DNA of 19,729 nt from Hemicentrotus pulcherrimus (GCA_003118195.1 BEXV01001195.1:82078-101806), one strand, 5' to 3'; shown: positions 1 through 10,161, numbered from the stretch's first letter. Notes: generated by a model not told the origin, from the letters alone. Numbers and translations: made by a program.

Positions 1-98
1 TCTCTCTGTCTATATAATTATAACAGACATACATACATTGTACAATAAATCACCAAAGTAACATAGTCTAATAATTTTGTATTATTATATATCGTTCA
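1..98. repeat. Leader repeat, copy 1 (direct repeat with 611-712)
   Basis: This stretch is repeated about 610-614 bases downstream. Positions 21-53 match 631-663 at 29 of 33 bases without a gap (TAACNGACATACANACATTG core). A second block, ATTATATATCNTTCA, occurs at 84-98 and again at 698-712. The middle is weaker and needs small gaps. In the second copy the leader runs straight into a unit of the degenerate array. In this copy 343 unrelated bases (99-441) intervene before the equivalent unit starts at 442. The window begins inside or at the edge of this repeat, so its true left end is not visible. Confidence 0.5.
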
Positions 99-441
99 TT
101 GAACGAGTAAACCCCCCCCCCCCCATTTATTTTCTTCATATCTCGAAATCGGATCAATATTTTAAGCAATTACCTTTTTAGTATCTCAAAACATTGCTTA
201 GAATAGTGATCGCAGTGAGTATCTAAGAAATATATTCACCTCACATGTGGTCATTCAACTCTCAACCTTTATTAAAAGCATGCACCCTATCAAAATATCT
301 TACTCTCTAGCTGATTTTAAAATCAATCTAATAATAGCATAATATTACTTTATAGGAATAAAGTATTTCTATGAAGGGTCATTGACAAGCTATCTGTTGA
401 TGACGTCATAAAATACCACAATATTCCATCAGCAGACGGCA
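99..441. other. Sequence interrupting leader and array unit in copy 1
   Basis: By comparison with the leader-plus-unit arrangement at 611-850, this segment is extra in the first copy. It starts near a 13-base poly-C run (112-124) and contains an exact TGACGTCA site at 401-408. It could be an insertion in copy 1 or sequence lost from copy 2. I see no clear terminal inverted repeats or target-site duplication at its edges. Part of the open frame 375-698 begins in it, just after a TGA at 372-374. Confidence 0.35.
112..124 (+). repeat. Poly-C run, 13 bases
   Basis: An uninterrupted run of 13 C, read directly. Length is unreliable in such runs, both by sequencing and by replication slippage. Other long C runs on the same strand are at 10854-10862, 11826-11839 and 14886-14897. 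Confidence 0.9.
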
Positions 442-698
442 TCCCTGAGGGCTTTTACGTCTTGAAGGAGGATGTGAAGGAATTGGAACTCGATGGGAAG
501 CGCTATGCAGTTCCGATCAAAGGAAAGAGTCGAAGAAAGATAGCTTGTATCTGGGAAGAAAACATACTCACCGAAAAATCTATCTATCTTTCCTTCTTTT
601 CCCCCGTTTTTCTGTCCGTCTGTCTCTATGTAACGGACATACAAACATTGTACATTAATTCACAAAAATATCAATGTCTTATGTTTTTTGGGGTATAA
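375..698 (+). other. Stop-free frame over the best array unit; probably not a gene
   Basis: The frame is open from 375 (after TGA at 372-374) to the stop at 696-698, with no ATG before the array unit; the first start-like codon in the unit is TTG at 462. The stretch at about 438-584 reads like protein, with GIPEGFYVLKEDVKELELDG followed by KRYAVPIKGKSRRKIACIWE. However, the 90% identical copy at 706-850 has TAG in place of the AAG Lys codon in this frame. Of 12 differing codons, 10 change the residue or make a stop, as expected for drift without selection. It may descend from a coding exon or transposon, but I see no functional gene. Confidence 0.2.
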
Positions 699-1365
699 TT
701 ATATATCCTTCAGGGTTTTTACGTCTTGAAGAAGGATGTGAAGGAATTGGAACTCGATGGGTAGCGCTCTGCAGTTCCGATCGAAGTAAAGAGTCGAGGA
801 AAGATAGCTTTCATCTGGAAAGAAACCACACTCACCGAGAAATGAAATGGTATCCTGTAAAAATAGAGTTGGTCATTCAATGGACGGTTTGCGACCGTGT
901 TTCTAAATTAGATAGTCGAAGACATATTGCTTGTAACTAGGTATAATGACTATAAACCACACACACCAATGACTGATATTATATCATGTCGGGAATGTAG
1001 TCGGTATTTGGTAAATGGTTTGCTAAGGCGTTTGAAAATCAAAGAGTCGAAGAGAGATATATGAAGATTACGCCCTTGTATAATCCACAATTTGTTTTTA
1101 TCCTTTATAAAATTGAGTTCGCCGTTGGAAAAACGGAATGATTAGGTGTTTGAAAAGTAAAGAACAGAGAACATAATTATTTGTTGTTCGCGGGTAAAAA
1201 CCATACTCACCGATAACTGATGTTGTATATCCTGTTTTAAAAAAGGGTCAGTATTTAGAAGATGTTTGTCCTATTAAAGGCGTATGTATAAAAGGGTAAT
1301 AGTCGAAGAAAGATAGGTTGTGTCCTGGTATAAGCCGCACTCACAATGACTCTATCATGAAGTTA
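442..1365 (+). repeat. Degenerate tandem array, unit about 118-138 bp
   Basis: A core resembling AAAGAGTCGAAGAAAGATAG, followed about 20 bases later by an ACCACACTCACCGA-like block, recurs through this stretch. The AGTCGA position of successive cores is 528, 792, 914, 1045, 1163 (degraded to AACAGA) and 1301. Spacings are 264, 122, 131, 118 and 138; the 264 step is twice 132 and is filled by the second leader copy. Copies at 442-590 and 706-850 are about 90% identical with no gaps; the later units are much more diverged. It could be an old satellite-like array, or internal repeats of a decayed element. I do not recognise the family. Confidence 0.65.
611..712. repeat. Leader repeat, copy 2
   Basis: Partner of 1-98. 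It ends in TATATCCTTCAGGG, which merges directly with the second array unit (706-850), indicating that leader and unit were duplicated as one block. The CTTCAG|GG at 709-714 resembles a splice acceptor, but no coding sequence that would use it is supported. Confidence 0.5.
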
Positions 1366-2198
1366 ACAGGCCTTGCGTCAGTCGTTACAGGCGTGTAAAG
1401 AGACTAAGAATACCAGGCATAAATCACATTCGCATTTCCAACTATTGAACTCCATCTTTTATGAAGCAGAGTCGATGAATTCTAAAGTGAAGTATATAAG
1501 GCAGAGCAAGAACTTCAAAAACAAAAGAAAAACGGCCATGACGACAGTAGGTCAGTAATAACTGGAAAACAATTACAATACAAGAAAAAGATAGGCGGCC
1601 AGGCCATTTATCGGAATACCACAAAAGACACATTTTGCAAAAATCAAATGTTTTTAACCTTCAGCATTCATCTTTCAAACACTTTCTTTCTGCTAACTAC
1701 AGAAATTCATTCTTATTTTATTTTCCGATTTGCTTTTCAGGAGTCCGTTGCATATTTCATCCCGTCCGTCGTCATTTTCCTGCTTACAGATTGATGACAC
1801 TTTGTCGACAGAATACTATCATCACCCCGCGATTCCAACCTATTTTTGGTACCAGCAATACCTCTGAAACTATCTTAACTCCTGTAACAATGGGGATTCT
1901 TACTCGGAAGCGTCCACTAATCCGACTCGGTTTCAATCATTCGGTATTACATAAATATATCCCCTTTTCCATCTCTGTCACGAGGGATGTGTAATTTATG
2001 ATGTCCTGCAGAAATAATATCACTCGTTTGTCCTCAAGGCAAGAACTGCCGATACTCGCCCATCATCACCTTAATACCTGTTTTCTTGTTCATTAAGGAA
2101 GATCTTTGTGGTTCCTAGAAAAATAAAGAAGATATCAATTTTCCACTTCCAAGCCCGTGAGCTATGGCGGAAGGTGAAGTTAATCACATTTTTCATCG
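1366..2198. other. Nothing recognised
   Basis: Array similarity fades after about 1365. The open frames here (up to 119 codons, at 1635-1994 on the plus strand) show no domain, signal peptide or compositional sign of coding. No RNA gene or clear repeat is seen. Confidence 0.5.
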
Positions 2199-2222
2199 AT
2201 TGATCACAGTTTTGTGATCAAT
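2199..2222. repeat. Short perfect hairpin ATTGATCAC / GTGATCAAT
   Basis: A 9-bp perfect inverted repeat (2199-2207 with 2214-2222) surrounds a 6-base loop AGTTTT. A T-rich stretch follows. In a eukaryotic context this is not evidence of a terminator; function unknown. Confidence 0.6.
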
Positions 2223-3450
2223 TTTTTGTTTTTCTTTGTTTTCATTTTTCTTTACACTTTCTTACCCCTTGGTTGTTCTTGGTAAGCTGAAGGATCGTCC
2301 GATATAGCAACAAACAATGTATGATACAAATAATGTATGCAGACTGGAATTCAAGTTTTGTAGTTAATTCATTTATAACGGGATAATGGAATGCCTCGTC
2401 TCTAGGTCCCCAGGGAAAAAAATCTATACAATTGAATATGTTAGTAACCCGGCCTATTGAAGACGACCCGAACTGAACACTCTTCAACGGTGTTATTAGG
2501 ACGGCCTCTCATGTCTCCTAACACATAGGCCTTACGGAATTTGTAAACAAGTAGAGATAAGATATTGTAGAAATTGAATAAGGAAGACTATGGAAATAGA
2601 AGATGCGTACAGGAAAGCAGAGGGGTAGACATTACCGTTATATCATTTCGTGGCACCTGAAAAATGCTTTAGAATCACAATAAAAAACACAACTTTGAGC
2701 TTGAATCTAGAATGTGATTGGAACATGATAACTAACTTCACCATCAATGTCTGAATGTAGCCTTACAGTAGCTTAACAATGGGGCCCAAATTCATATATG
2801 GATGGCCTCAAATATGATGTGATCTTAAAATATCTCGGCGAACGAAAAGCACTGATTCACCGCACCTTCATAATCAATGCATTAGCTACCAAAAGAGTGT
2901 TCACAGTTTGAACACGGACCTAGTAACACCATCCCTGGTGTGAAGATGTACTTCATGATTAAACAAACTGTCTAAAATTAACTTGATCACGGGAACTAAC
3001 AAATTAAAAACAAACAATTTAACAAAAAAGCGAGGACAATTTTCACAGTATGAGAGGCACTGGATTGCGAGCGCCAGAGTGTTGGGGAAGGGGGCGCCAA
3101 CGAAAAGAGGCACTTTGGGGAAAATGGGGCTGACAAAGGATTATTCAAAAATCACAATTTTAAGAACCATTGGAATAAACACACAATTCTGACTAATTCG
3201 TCATCTAGAATCATCTTCGACATTAATAGTCCTGCAAAACTTCTATGTAGGAATAACATAACCCCACCTAAACTTGAAAAAAAAGAGGCAAATGCCCTCC
3301 ACCTAACAACAGACTAGAGGCATTAAAGCGGTCCTGCTTGTATCTTGAGTAACCATGGTTACAGCCATATATAGTTAACAATGACCAGGTATCATCTAAT
3401 TAGGGCAGAGCCTAATTGAACTGGATGTGAATCTTCATTAATCTTTCCAA
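2223..3450. other. Nothing recognised
   Basis: Ordinary AT-rich sequence. Overlapping opposite-strand open frames of 69-81 codons have no recognisable protein character. No repeat with another part of the window was noticed. Confidence 0.5.
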
Positions 3451-3453
3451 ATC

Positions 3454-3605
3454 TCCCACTCTCTCTCCGTATTTCCTGCTCTCTTCCTCCCCCCCGCTAA
3501 AATCACATTCGACCCCTCTCCCCATCTCTCTCTCTCTCCCTCACTTTCCCATTCTCTCTCTCTTTCTTTCTCTCTCTCTCTCTCTCTGTTCCCCTCTCTC
3601 TTTTA
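3454..3605 (+). repeat. CT-rich low-complexity tract with (CT)n runs
   Basis: About 150 bases almost entirely C and T on the plus strand, with interrupted (CT)n runs, the longest around 3565-3588, and CCCCCC near 3491. This is an impure microsatellite or polypyrimidine tract. In the interior of an intron such a tract could be bound by polypyrimidine-tract proteins, but no exon is visible beside it. Confidence 0.8.
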
Positions 3606-5150
3606 AATTTGCACTGGGCGTTTCTATTTTAAATACTCGTATCACTGATCAGAAATAAAAGTAATATTGTTTTACTCACACCTCAATTACACGTAATATA
3701 TACACGTTATACTAAGGGCCTGTAATTACTAATTTCCTAATTTCACACATAAATGTTGTATTGAATGTTCCAGACTACAATATACATGCATTAAATCTGT
3801 CGAAGTGAAGGAAATCTAGCGAATATTGATGACCATCTAGAGGTCGATAAATGATTGAAATTCATTCAGTTTATAAGCATAAGTCAGATGTTTCTTTTCA
3901 AATGTTGTTCCAAGCACAGGCTCATTAATAACCAGATATTTCCCATTTTTCAAAAACTATCGAAAAGTATGCATTTATGCACAAGTGACATAGCCACATA
4001 ATTCTCCCGCCGTTCGAGTCGTCTGCTATTTTTATCCTTTCGCATTGTCGCAGCGAAGAGCTGTGCCTAAGTCCGCAAAATACCGGTATCCTTCCGCGAG
4101 GGAAATGAACTCCAAATTCGGTGAGGATATCCCCGAATTTCCTCCTTTCAAAACCATCTTTTTTGTGTGGAAGATAGGTACACTGATGCACCCCGACTGA
4201 CAGAGTAAGGTGCAAGTCCGGTACAACTGAACGAGTAAGAATCGTAGGTGATGAAAGAACGATGCATTTTAATTTGTAGATTTACAGTCATGGACACAAA
4301 TTATGCATTTCTTAGACATACTACTATACAATGTTCTTTTTAGGAGATATCGTTATCCGAATGTCGTATTCATTATAATGATTTTTTTATAATGTATTGC
4401 CATAACTATTTCTGTCTCTATGTATTCACCTCGTCATTTTTTGTTAGCCTATACGTCTATCTGTCTTTCTGCATCTCTTTCACAGTGCTTTCTTTAGACC
4501 TTTCCTCTCTTCTATCGCATTCAGACGGTCTGTCTTTCTTTCTGTCATAATATGTCTTTATGCGCTGTAATGGAGAGGATGAAAGAAAAAGAATAGAGAG
4601 AATAGAGCGAAATGAGGTACACTCAGCATATTTTATAATAGTGAAATATATGGAAATTGTTCCTAAAAAGAAACGTTTCAAGACGTGTTTTAATGATGTC
4701 AAATTGTTAAATATTCTGGCAAGTTACTCCAAAGCTTTGCTCATGCAACTTGAAAATAGCGTGACCCATAAAGCTTTGTATTTACTTGAGGGATAGTGAG
4801 GAGAAACTTTTGGGAAGACCTGCGGTTTCTATCAATAAATTTGTATTAGGTAAGCAGTTCAGTCCCATATGCATAGGAGCCAGTAATTTCACGTATTTTT
4901 TAAGGGCCATTTGTGAAAGGCTAAGACAATGTATGGTCCTTACCACGTACTCTACAATCTCTCCCTTCAATCTTATTCCCCATCATGCTACTGCTATAAA
5001 TAATGTTCCTTCGAATTTCTTAGAACTGCAATTTTAGTATTCGTCTTCAAAGTTACAAATGACAATCACTCATGATAAATGCTCTGGCCTCGAATCACGC
5101 AACTAATTGCGATTTTAAGTTGGGTATCCTCAATGAAAATTTAATGATTT
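3606..5150. other. Nothing recognised except a small hairpin at 4114-4140
   Basis: AT-rich sequence with short, unconvincing open frames. An 8-bp perfect inverted repeat, AAATTCGG (4114-4121) and CCGAATTT (4133-4140) with an 11-base loop, is the only structure noticed. A pyrimidine-rich patch at 4400-4555 loosely resembles one at 8040-8175 but is not clearly homologous. Confidence 0.45.
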
Positions 5151-5229
5151 GAGTCACACACGTAGAAAATACCACAATATCCTTTTTGTTAGCATAAACT
5201 ATCATACCTTTCTACCTTTTGTGTGACTC
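5151..5229. repeat. Imperfect inverted repeat, candidate small fold-back
   Basis: GAGTCACAC at 5151-5159 pairs with GTGTGACTC at 5221-5229. Inside these, TAGAAA at 5163-5168 pairs with TTTCTA at 5209-5214, with a few unpaired bases between. The loop is about 40 bases. Flanks TTAATGAT (left) and GATTAAT (right) could extend pairing weakly. It may be a decayed miniature inverted-repeat element, but no target-site duplication is evident. Confidence 0.4.
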
Positions 5230-5646
5230 ATTACCTGATGATTAATCACGGATTCTACTCAAATCTATACGCTGGGTTTAAGCACACTAAATAGTCCAAT
5301 CGACGTTAGACAGGTTTTCCCATCACAAACGTGTCTTAGGTGGGAGTGAGAAGTTCTGGGGAGAGGCGAAAACTAATTTGTGAGCGTTATCATTGTTATT
5401 ATGCAAGTGTTGAAGACCATCAAATAAAAAATGTTCCCTGAAAAGCTTGGCTCTCCAAATGCCTTCATATTCTAAATATGACATGTAACAGCTAAAAAAT
5501 GAGGACCACATTTTTATGCCACGTGTTTGTGTAGTCACATACATTTTTCTGTGTACAGTGTTTGTTACTTTTACCAAAAATTTCGTATCATCTTGATGAC
5601 TCCAGAACCTTGCAGTACACACCAATATTTTCTGATCGGTTACATG

Positions 5647-5847
5647 CCATTTCTTTCATGATGCAATTGCATGACCATAACTCAACTTTATCTTTAAACG
5701 AATTTGTAGAATATGGCCTCTTTATTTTCAAGTTTTACAAAACCACACACCATTTCTTTCATGATGCAATTGCATGACCATAACTCAACTTTATCTTTAA
5801 ATGAATTAGTAGAATATGGCCTCTTTATTTTCAAGTTTTACAAAACC
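5647..5847. repeat. Recent tandem duplication, 103-bp period
   Basis: Positions 5647-5744 recur at 5750-5847 with only two differences in 98 bases (AAACGAATTTG versus AAATGAATTAG), joined by ACACA (5745-5749). The near identity implies a recent duplication, or an assembly artefact. Immediately outside the two copies similarity stops, so there are exactly two units. The frame at 5562-5777 runs across the junction; it carries no recognisable domain and is not called as a gene. Confidence 0.95.
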
Positions 5848-6040
5848 GTTATTATAATAGTCAATTTTGATTGACGGGTTTTCATTATCAGCCATCGTAA
5901 AGCATGGGGAAGCTCAATCACCCGAATCTTTGCGAGCTTTTCTTCCCGCTCTCTTTGACATCGATATGAACTTTCCCTTTTCCGATTGGGAGAGGTTCTA
6001 GTATTCTCGGGGGCGTCGCAATAGGGTGGTGAGGTGAGAT

Positions 6041-6438
6041 GGGGGCTGTAACAACCCCCTTTTCTGTTCGTTATATTTGGGCTTTGTGAGCAAAGTAGAC
6101 AAATTGATCTCCTTTTTTGTTGTTGGGAGAAATAAATCTTCCGTCAATGAATATTACCATCTCGCGAAGGGGTGTGTCCCACTGTCGCCTCACTAAAAAG
6201 TATTCATGTTCGGGTAAGGGTTTTTCGTTAGCTTTAGGATTAACATTAAAGTTAGAGTTACAACTACATTTAAGGTTAGACCTAGCATGAGGGTTAGACA
6301 GGAGGGTCGGGGTGAGGGTAGGGGGTAGGGGGTCACTTATGTGGTGGAACACTCTCCAGCGTTTTTTTAAGGCAAATTTGGTCCGACACCTCAATCTCTA
6401 ACCAAAAAAAAAAATCCTAGCTATGCCACTGCGTATTC
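6041..6438 (-). mobile_element. Decayed transposon-like repeat, element-end motif at right
   Basis: The right edge (about 6400-6437) read on the minus strand is CAGTGGCATAGCTAGGATTT followed by a long T run. This is similar to the GGCGTAGCCAGGATTT-type edge I recall from many invertebrate interspersed repeats; that link is from memory. Inside are degenerate TTAGGG/GTTAGA-like repeats (about 6225-6330) and a G-rich run. Near the left edge is a near-palindrome, GGGGG-CTGTAACAA-CCCCC (6041-6059). No transposase or reverse transcriptase reading frame is present. The left boundary is a guess. Confidence 0.35.
6304..6332 (+). other. G-quadruplex-forming motif
   Basis: G runs of 3, 4, 3, 5 and 5 occur at 6304-6306, 6309-6312, 6316-6318, 6321-6325 and 6328-6332, separated by loops of 2-3 bases. 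This meets the standard G3+N1-7 rule with one spare run. It probably arose from the degenerate GGGTTA-like repeats around it; regulatory function is unsupported. Confidence 0.8.
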
Positions 6439-6637
6439 TCCTGGTTCTGAGGGGGAGCTTTATGGATGTTTCCTTGGAATACTGAGGTGCTGGATTGAAA
6501 GAAATCATCAACCTTGGGTTTTTGAAAATGTCGTCTATGGCGGAAACAAAGTAAGATTTGTTTCCCCTCCGATTGGGGTGATAAGAGGGGATGGGGGGAC
6601 CATGTTAGTTGGTGTCGTATTACCTACTATGGTCCAG
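6371..6637 (+). other. Open frame with possible exon ending at a splice donor; weak
   Basis: The plus-strand frame is free of stops from 6371 to the TGA at 6638-6640 but has no ATG until 6602. The middle (about 6434-6550) translates to protein-like sequence such as GELYGCFLGILRCWIERNHQ then PWVFENVVYGGNK. Straight after is AAA|GTAAGA at 6548-6556, close to the splice donor consensus. An acceptor could be TCCTAG at 6415-6420 or TTCTGAG at 6445-6451, neither with a good polypyrimidine tract. No domain is recognised, and the left part overlaps the transposon-like edge. Confidence 0.15.
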
Positions 6638-6649
6638 TGAAAAAAATAC

Positions 6650-6699
6650 ACGGGGGCTCAGGGCGAATTTGCCCCCGAAATGCCCAAAAGAGCCCCCGT
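6650..6699. repeat. GC-rich hairpin
   Basis: ACGGGGGCTC (6650-6659) is the exact reverse complement of GAGCCCCCGT (6690-6699). Within the loop, GGGCGAATTTGCCC (6661-6674) is itself a near-palindrome, so alternative foldings exist. The GC content contrasts with the AT-rich flanks, suggesting part of an inserted element. Confidence 0.65.
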
Positions 6700-6701
6700 A
6701 A

Positions 6702-6724
6702 ATTTGCATAGAGTTCAATGCAAA
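6702..6724. repeat. Small hairpin containing octamer-like ATTTGCAT
   Basis: TTTGCAT (6703-6709) pairs with ATGCAAA (6718-6724) across an 8-base loop, directly after the GC-rich hairpin. ATTTGCAT at 6702-6709 matches the POU-factor octamer, but a single 8-mer is expected by chance in AT-rich DNA. Confidence 0.45.
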
Positions 6725-8985
6725 ACAATTTTAGAGTGTTAATTTAATGCAGGCAAGCTTGAAAAGTAGCTCCCGAAAAATAAATATTAATAATTTCCCT
6801 GCTATGGTCTGGTCACTTTCTACAAATGTCCAGGTCTGTCTGCCTGAAAGTATTTCATTAGTGCTAATATTTTTGAGATCCCATAGTAAGTAATCTACCA
6901 AAGCTTCTAAACTCGTAACATCAACTATTCATTCAGCATGTTTGACCACTAATTATGTATACCAACGATGAAAATTATCAAAACCTCTATTCATATTCAT
7001 CTGTTATATCTATTCATATCGGACCATATATCTATTCATCTGTACACCAATTAAGCAGGAACGATGTGATTATCTATGCTGATTCGTATATCTCTCCCCA
7101 CCTACGTTTCCCTTACTCATTGAATATTGATATACTTGAAGGTAAATAAATTTAGAAGAGCAGGTCTAAGGTATGCCCCATAATGTTACCTAGTATTATC
7201 AAACTGTATCGTGGAATTAGATCATAAATTTACATAAAATATCATTTTGTTTGATTTTTCGTCTGATTCCACTTCTCGTATGGCTGTCTGGTTGATGAGG
7301 TCATCAGATATACTGAAATCTTACTTGTGGGCGGTAACTTAGGGAACACAAGAGCTTTGACATGTCCCGATATATGGATCCTATTTCTTTCAAGTTCTAT
7401 CGTAATTTTATTTAACTGCAGTAAAATCATATACACATACAAATCAAAAATACAGCACAGATGTAAATCGATATACATGAAATCAAGAGTACAATTAAAG
7501 ACTAAGGCGGTCTTGTCGAGGTAAAAAGTTAAAAACGCTCGAAAGCAAGAGGACTGTCAATATATTTAAACATTAATTTACATGAATATGCACAACATAA
7601 ATATTGAAAGAAGTAATAACAAACAAAGATTTAAAAAAAAAACATAATAACGCCAAACAAATATTGGAAACAAACATGAACATCTTCGAATATGATAGAT
7701 GGATCATCTTCATGAATGAGTCTTACCCTGTTCATATTTATGGGTGTGGCCAAGTATGGAAAAAGGGTGACTTGCAGTGGACGGAAAAACCCCCAGAAAC
7801 AAGATGATACCACGTTCATATAGGGCTGTCATTGTGACGTAATACTAAACACCTATAACGGCGAATTCATTATTCGAATAATTAAAAACACTTATTTACA
7901 GCAAAGTGTCAATTATATTCAAGGTTAAACTTCTCAATTGTATTGACATCATACATTGTGCACGGCATTTTGTCTCTCAAAGATTAGCCACACCATAAAA
8001 TATGCCCGTCGAGAATTAATCTAAAAGTTGTATCATCATTTCCATCTATACGCTCATCTTCCATGGCTGAATGCTTGTTCGTCCATCTGTCTTTTTTTAC
8101 TTTCTGTCATCCTCATAAATGTATATCTTGTTTAATACGCTGTTTGTACTTCTCTCTGTGTGCTTGTCTATCTATTCAAGACTACTGTCATCTACAGTAT
8201 TCTTAACTAAGTTTCAACATAGTCGTTAGGCAATTTAGTTGCTACTACACAAAGAACGTCTTCCATAATTTGTGACAAAGCTCTCTTAAATGTATTCCTA
8301 AAACCAGAATGTATACCATATTTCAATCCCTAAAAGAAAGAGCCATAACGAACTTAAACAAAACTCACAAATAAAAACAAAACAGACGATTAAAATAAAC
8401 AAAGAAAGAAACAAAGACACCTAGAAGGTGTAATGGTTGTATTCAAAGCAGCGGTCATTCTTAGGTTCATCCCCAATTATATTCAAGAAGGTCAAATCCA
8501 AAGGAATTATGGCCAATCTTCCAAGAGCCTTCGACAAGCTCAGACTACAGGTGTGCACCTTGCAGGTAATGCTAACGGGGCTCGTTCAGAAAACCTCATT
8601 ACCTAGGCGTAATTGAGGGTAGTTAATCGAATATCAAAGTCGGAAACGGGGAAGGACAAAGACAAAAACAAAACTCAAAATCACGAGGGGGCCAATTAGC
8701 ATCATATTACTTCCTAATATTATGGGTGAGGATAGTCGGGTGTCCCCTAATAACTTGAACTAAATTTGGGAAGCACCATTGCCATTTGGGATGGATGAGA
8801 CAGTATTTTTGAAGTCTTCGCCCACCACAAGAATTATCTTGCTTTGTCTTTTTTTGTAAAAGGCCTGGATGACTCAACCTCGACAAATCGTTTGACTGTG
8901 AGGGGAAAAGAGGCAACGCCACTTTGTGAAGCTATTTAAGAGAAAAACGTTTGCCTTTCTTTCTCTATCTATATAAACGTTACCA

Positions 8986-8990
<5 letters not shown>
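6725..8990. other. Nothing recognised
   Basis: AT-rich sequence with short A-rich (8341-8415) and pyrimidine-rich (8040-8175) patches. Open frames of 62-78 codons lie on both strands, often overlapping, with no protein character. No repeat shared with other parts of the window was found. Confidence 0.45.

Positions 8991-8991
<1 letters not shown>

Positions 8992-9042
<51 letters not shown>
8992..9042 (+). repeat. (CT)n microsatellite
   Basis: About 51 bases of (CT)n with two TT interruptions, preceded by a run of seven C after TACCA. The Ser-Leu repeat seen when it is translated is an artefact of the microsatellite. Confidence 0.95.
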
Positions 9043-10070
9043 GCTAGTAATTACGGGTTATGCACGAGGCGTCCTTTCATTGCCCCAATCAAGGGCATTC
9101 AGGCATAAATTCATGTGCACATCGAAGGCCCAGACGCACGATCTGGAAGTACTGACGCAACTCTTGACGTTTTGACGCAGGGATGCGATGACCGAGCGCA
9201 AAGTTAAGCATTAGTTCGAAAATTAGTGAATTTTTAATGTACTAAACCAATGTGTGTGTATGCAAAAGTTAGTTCGACCATGGAAAAGACTGCTCGCATG
9301 CACGAAATCTTAGCTGAATTGTTGGCTGCTAACTGTTACATTAATTATTTGTAATTGATATAATTGAACTTATCGTGGCGTCAGGGAATGACTCCTCGGT
9401 GCAGTCAATACAACCAAGATCATTCTATGTCATAATTTGACATCCAAAACCTTTGCCTGGATGGTTTATGTGGTGGTGGGAGAGGGCAGGAGCCAACCTG
9501 CATCCCCAGCGCCATGCACGATCTCATCTCTAATAGGCTTACAATTGCAACAATAACCCTCATTTCCTCTTAATTTGTGTTATTGAAATCAAATTTCTCG
9601 CCAGTGCATATTTATACATGATTTTCACTATAAAGCTAGTATGTTGGCGAACCAGTTGTGCAGACGACGCAGTGTTTAAATTTGTACATGTTAATTTTGG
9701 CGCCTTTATTGCGCAATCTGTATCGGACGGGGTCTTCGTTTCCTACAACTTACAAAATGTTGTGACTGGCCGCTATTATTGTTTTGGAGTCGGTTTGGAC
9801 TTGGGCTCATGTCCTAATGTGATTATAAACAAGGCTTAACGGGGCTCCAGACTGATCTAAACAGAGCATCAACCAATTGTTTGGCTTAAACTTATTACAG
9901 AAACAACCTAGTGGAATAAAGATAAGAACATTTAGGTGGTATAGGAAAATACCGATAATAATTGATGTATTGCTAGTAACGTTCGGCCAGAATATAGAGC
10001 AAGAGACGGTTGTATACGTCACATGCTCCTGTGACAATTATTGCTCCGGCGTCAGTTTCATTTACTAACA
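9043..10070. other. Nothing recognised
   Basis: Mixed-composition sequence without a supported gene. A 73-codon plus-strand frame (9618-9839) looks slightly protein-like but has no known domain, and I see no splice or polyadenylation context to support it. Confidence 0.4.
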
Positions 10071-10072
10071 TT

Positions 10073-10092
10073 AATGATGATGATGATGAAGA

Positions 10093-10161
<69 letters not shown>

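Noticed and set aside
401..408. TGACGTCA (CRE) sites at 401, 12875 and 18180 as a regulatory set
   Set aside because: Widely separated with no associated gene. The one at 18180 is better explained as part of a fold-back element.
1635..1994. 119-codon open frame as a gene
   Set aside because: No domain, signal peptide or repeat support; composition resembles translated AT-rich non-coding DNA, and it has no homology that I recognise.
8421..8480. Degraded SINE suggested by AGAAGGTGTAATGGTTG and GGTTCATCCCC
   Set aside because: The two motifs are about 12 bases too close compared with the clear family A copies, and no shared body follows.
3454..9042. CRISPR-like or regularly spaced repeats
   Set aside because: The repeats here are simple-sequence tracts or a two-copy tandem; there are no short identical repeats with unique spacers.
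8951..9175. 74-codon frame with a Ser-Leu repeat resembling a signal or membrane segment
   Set aside because: The hydrophobic-looking stretch is the translated (CT)n microsatellite.
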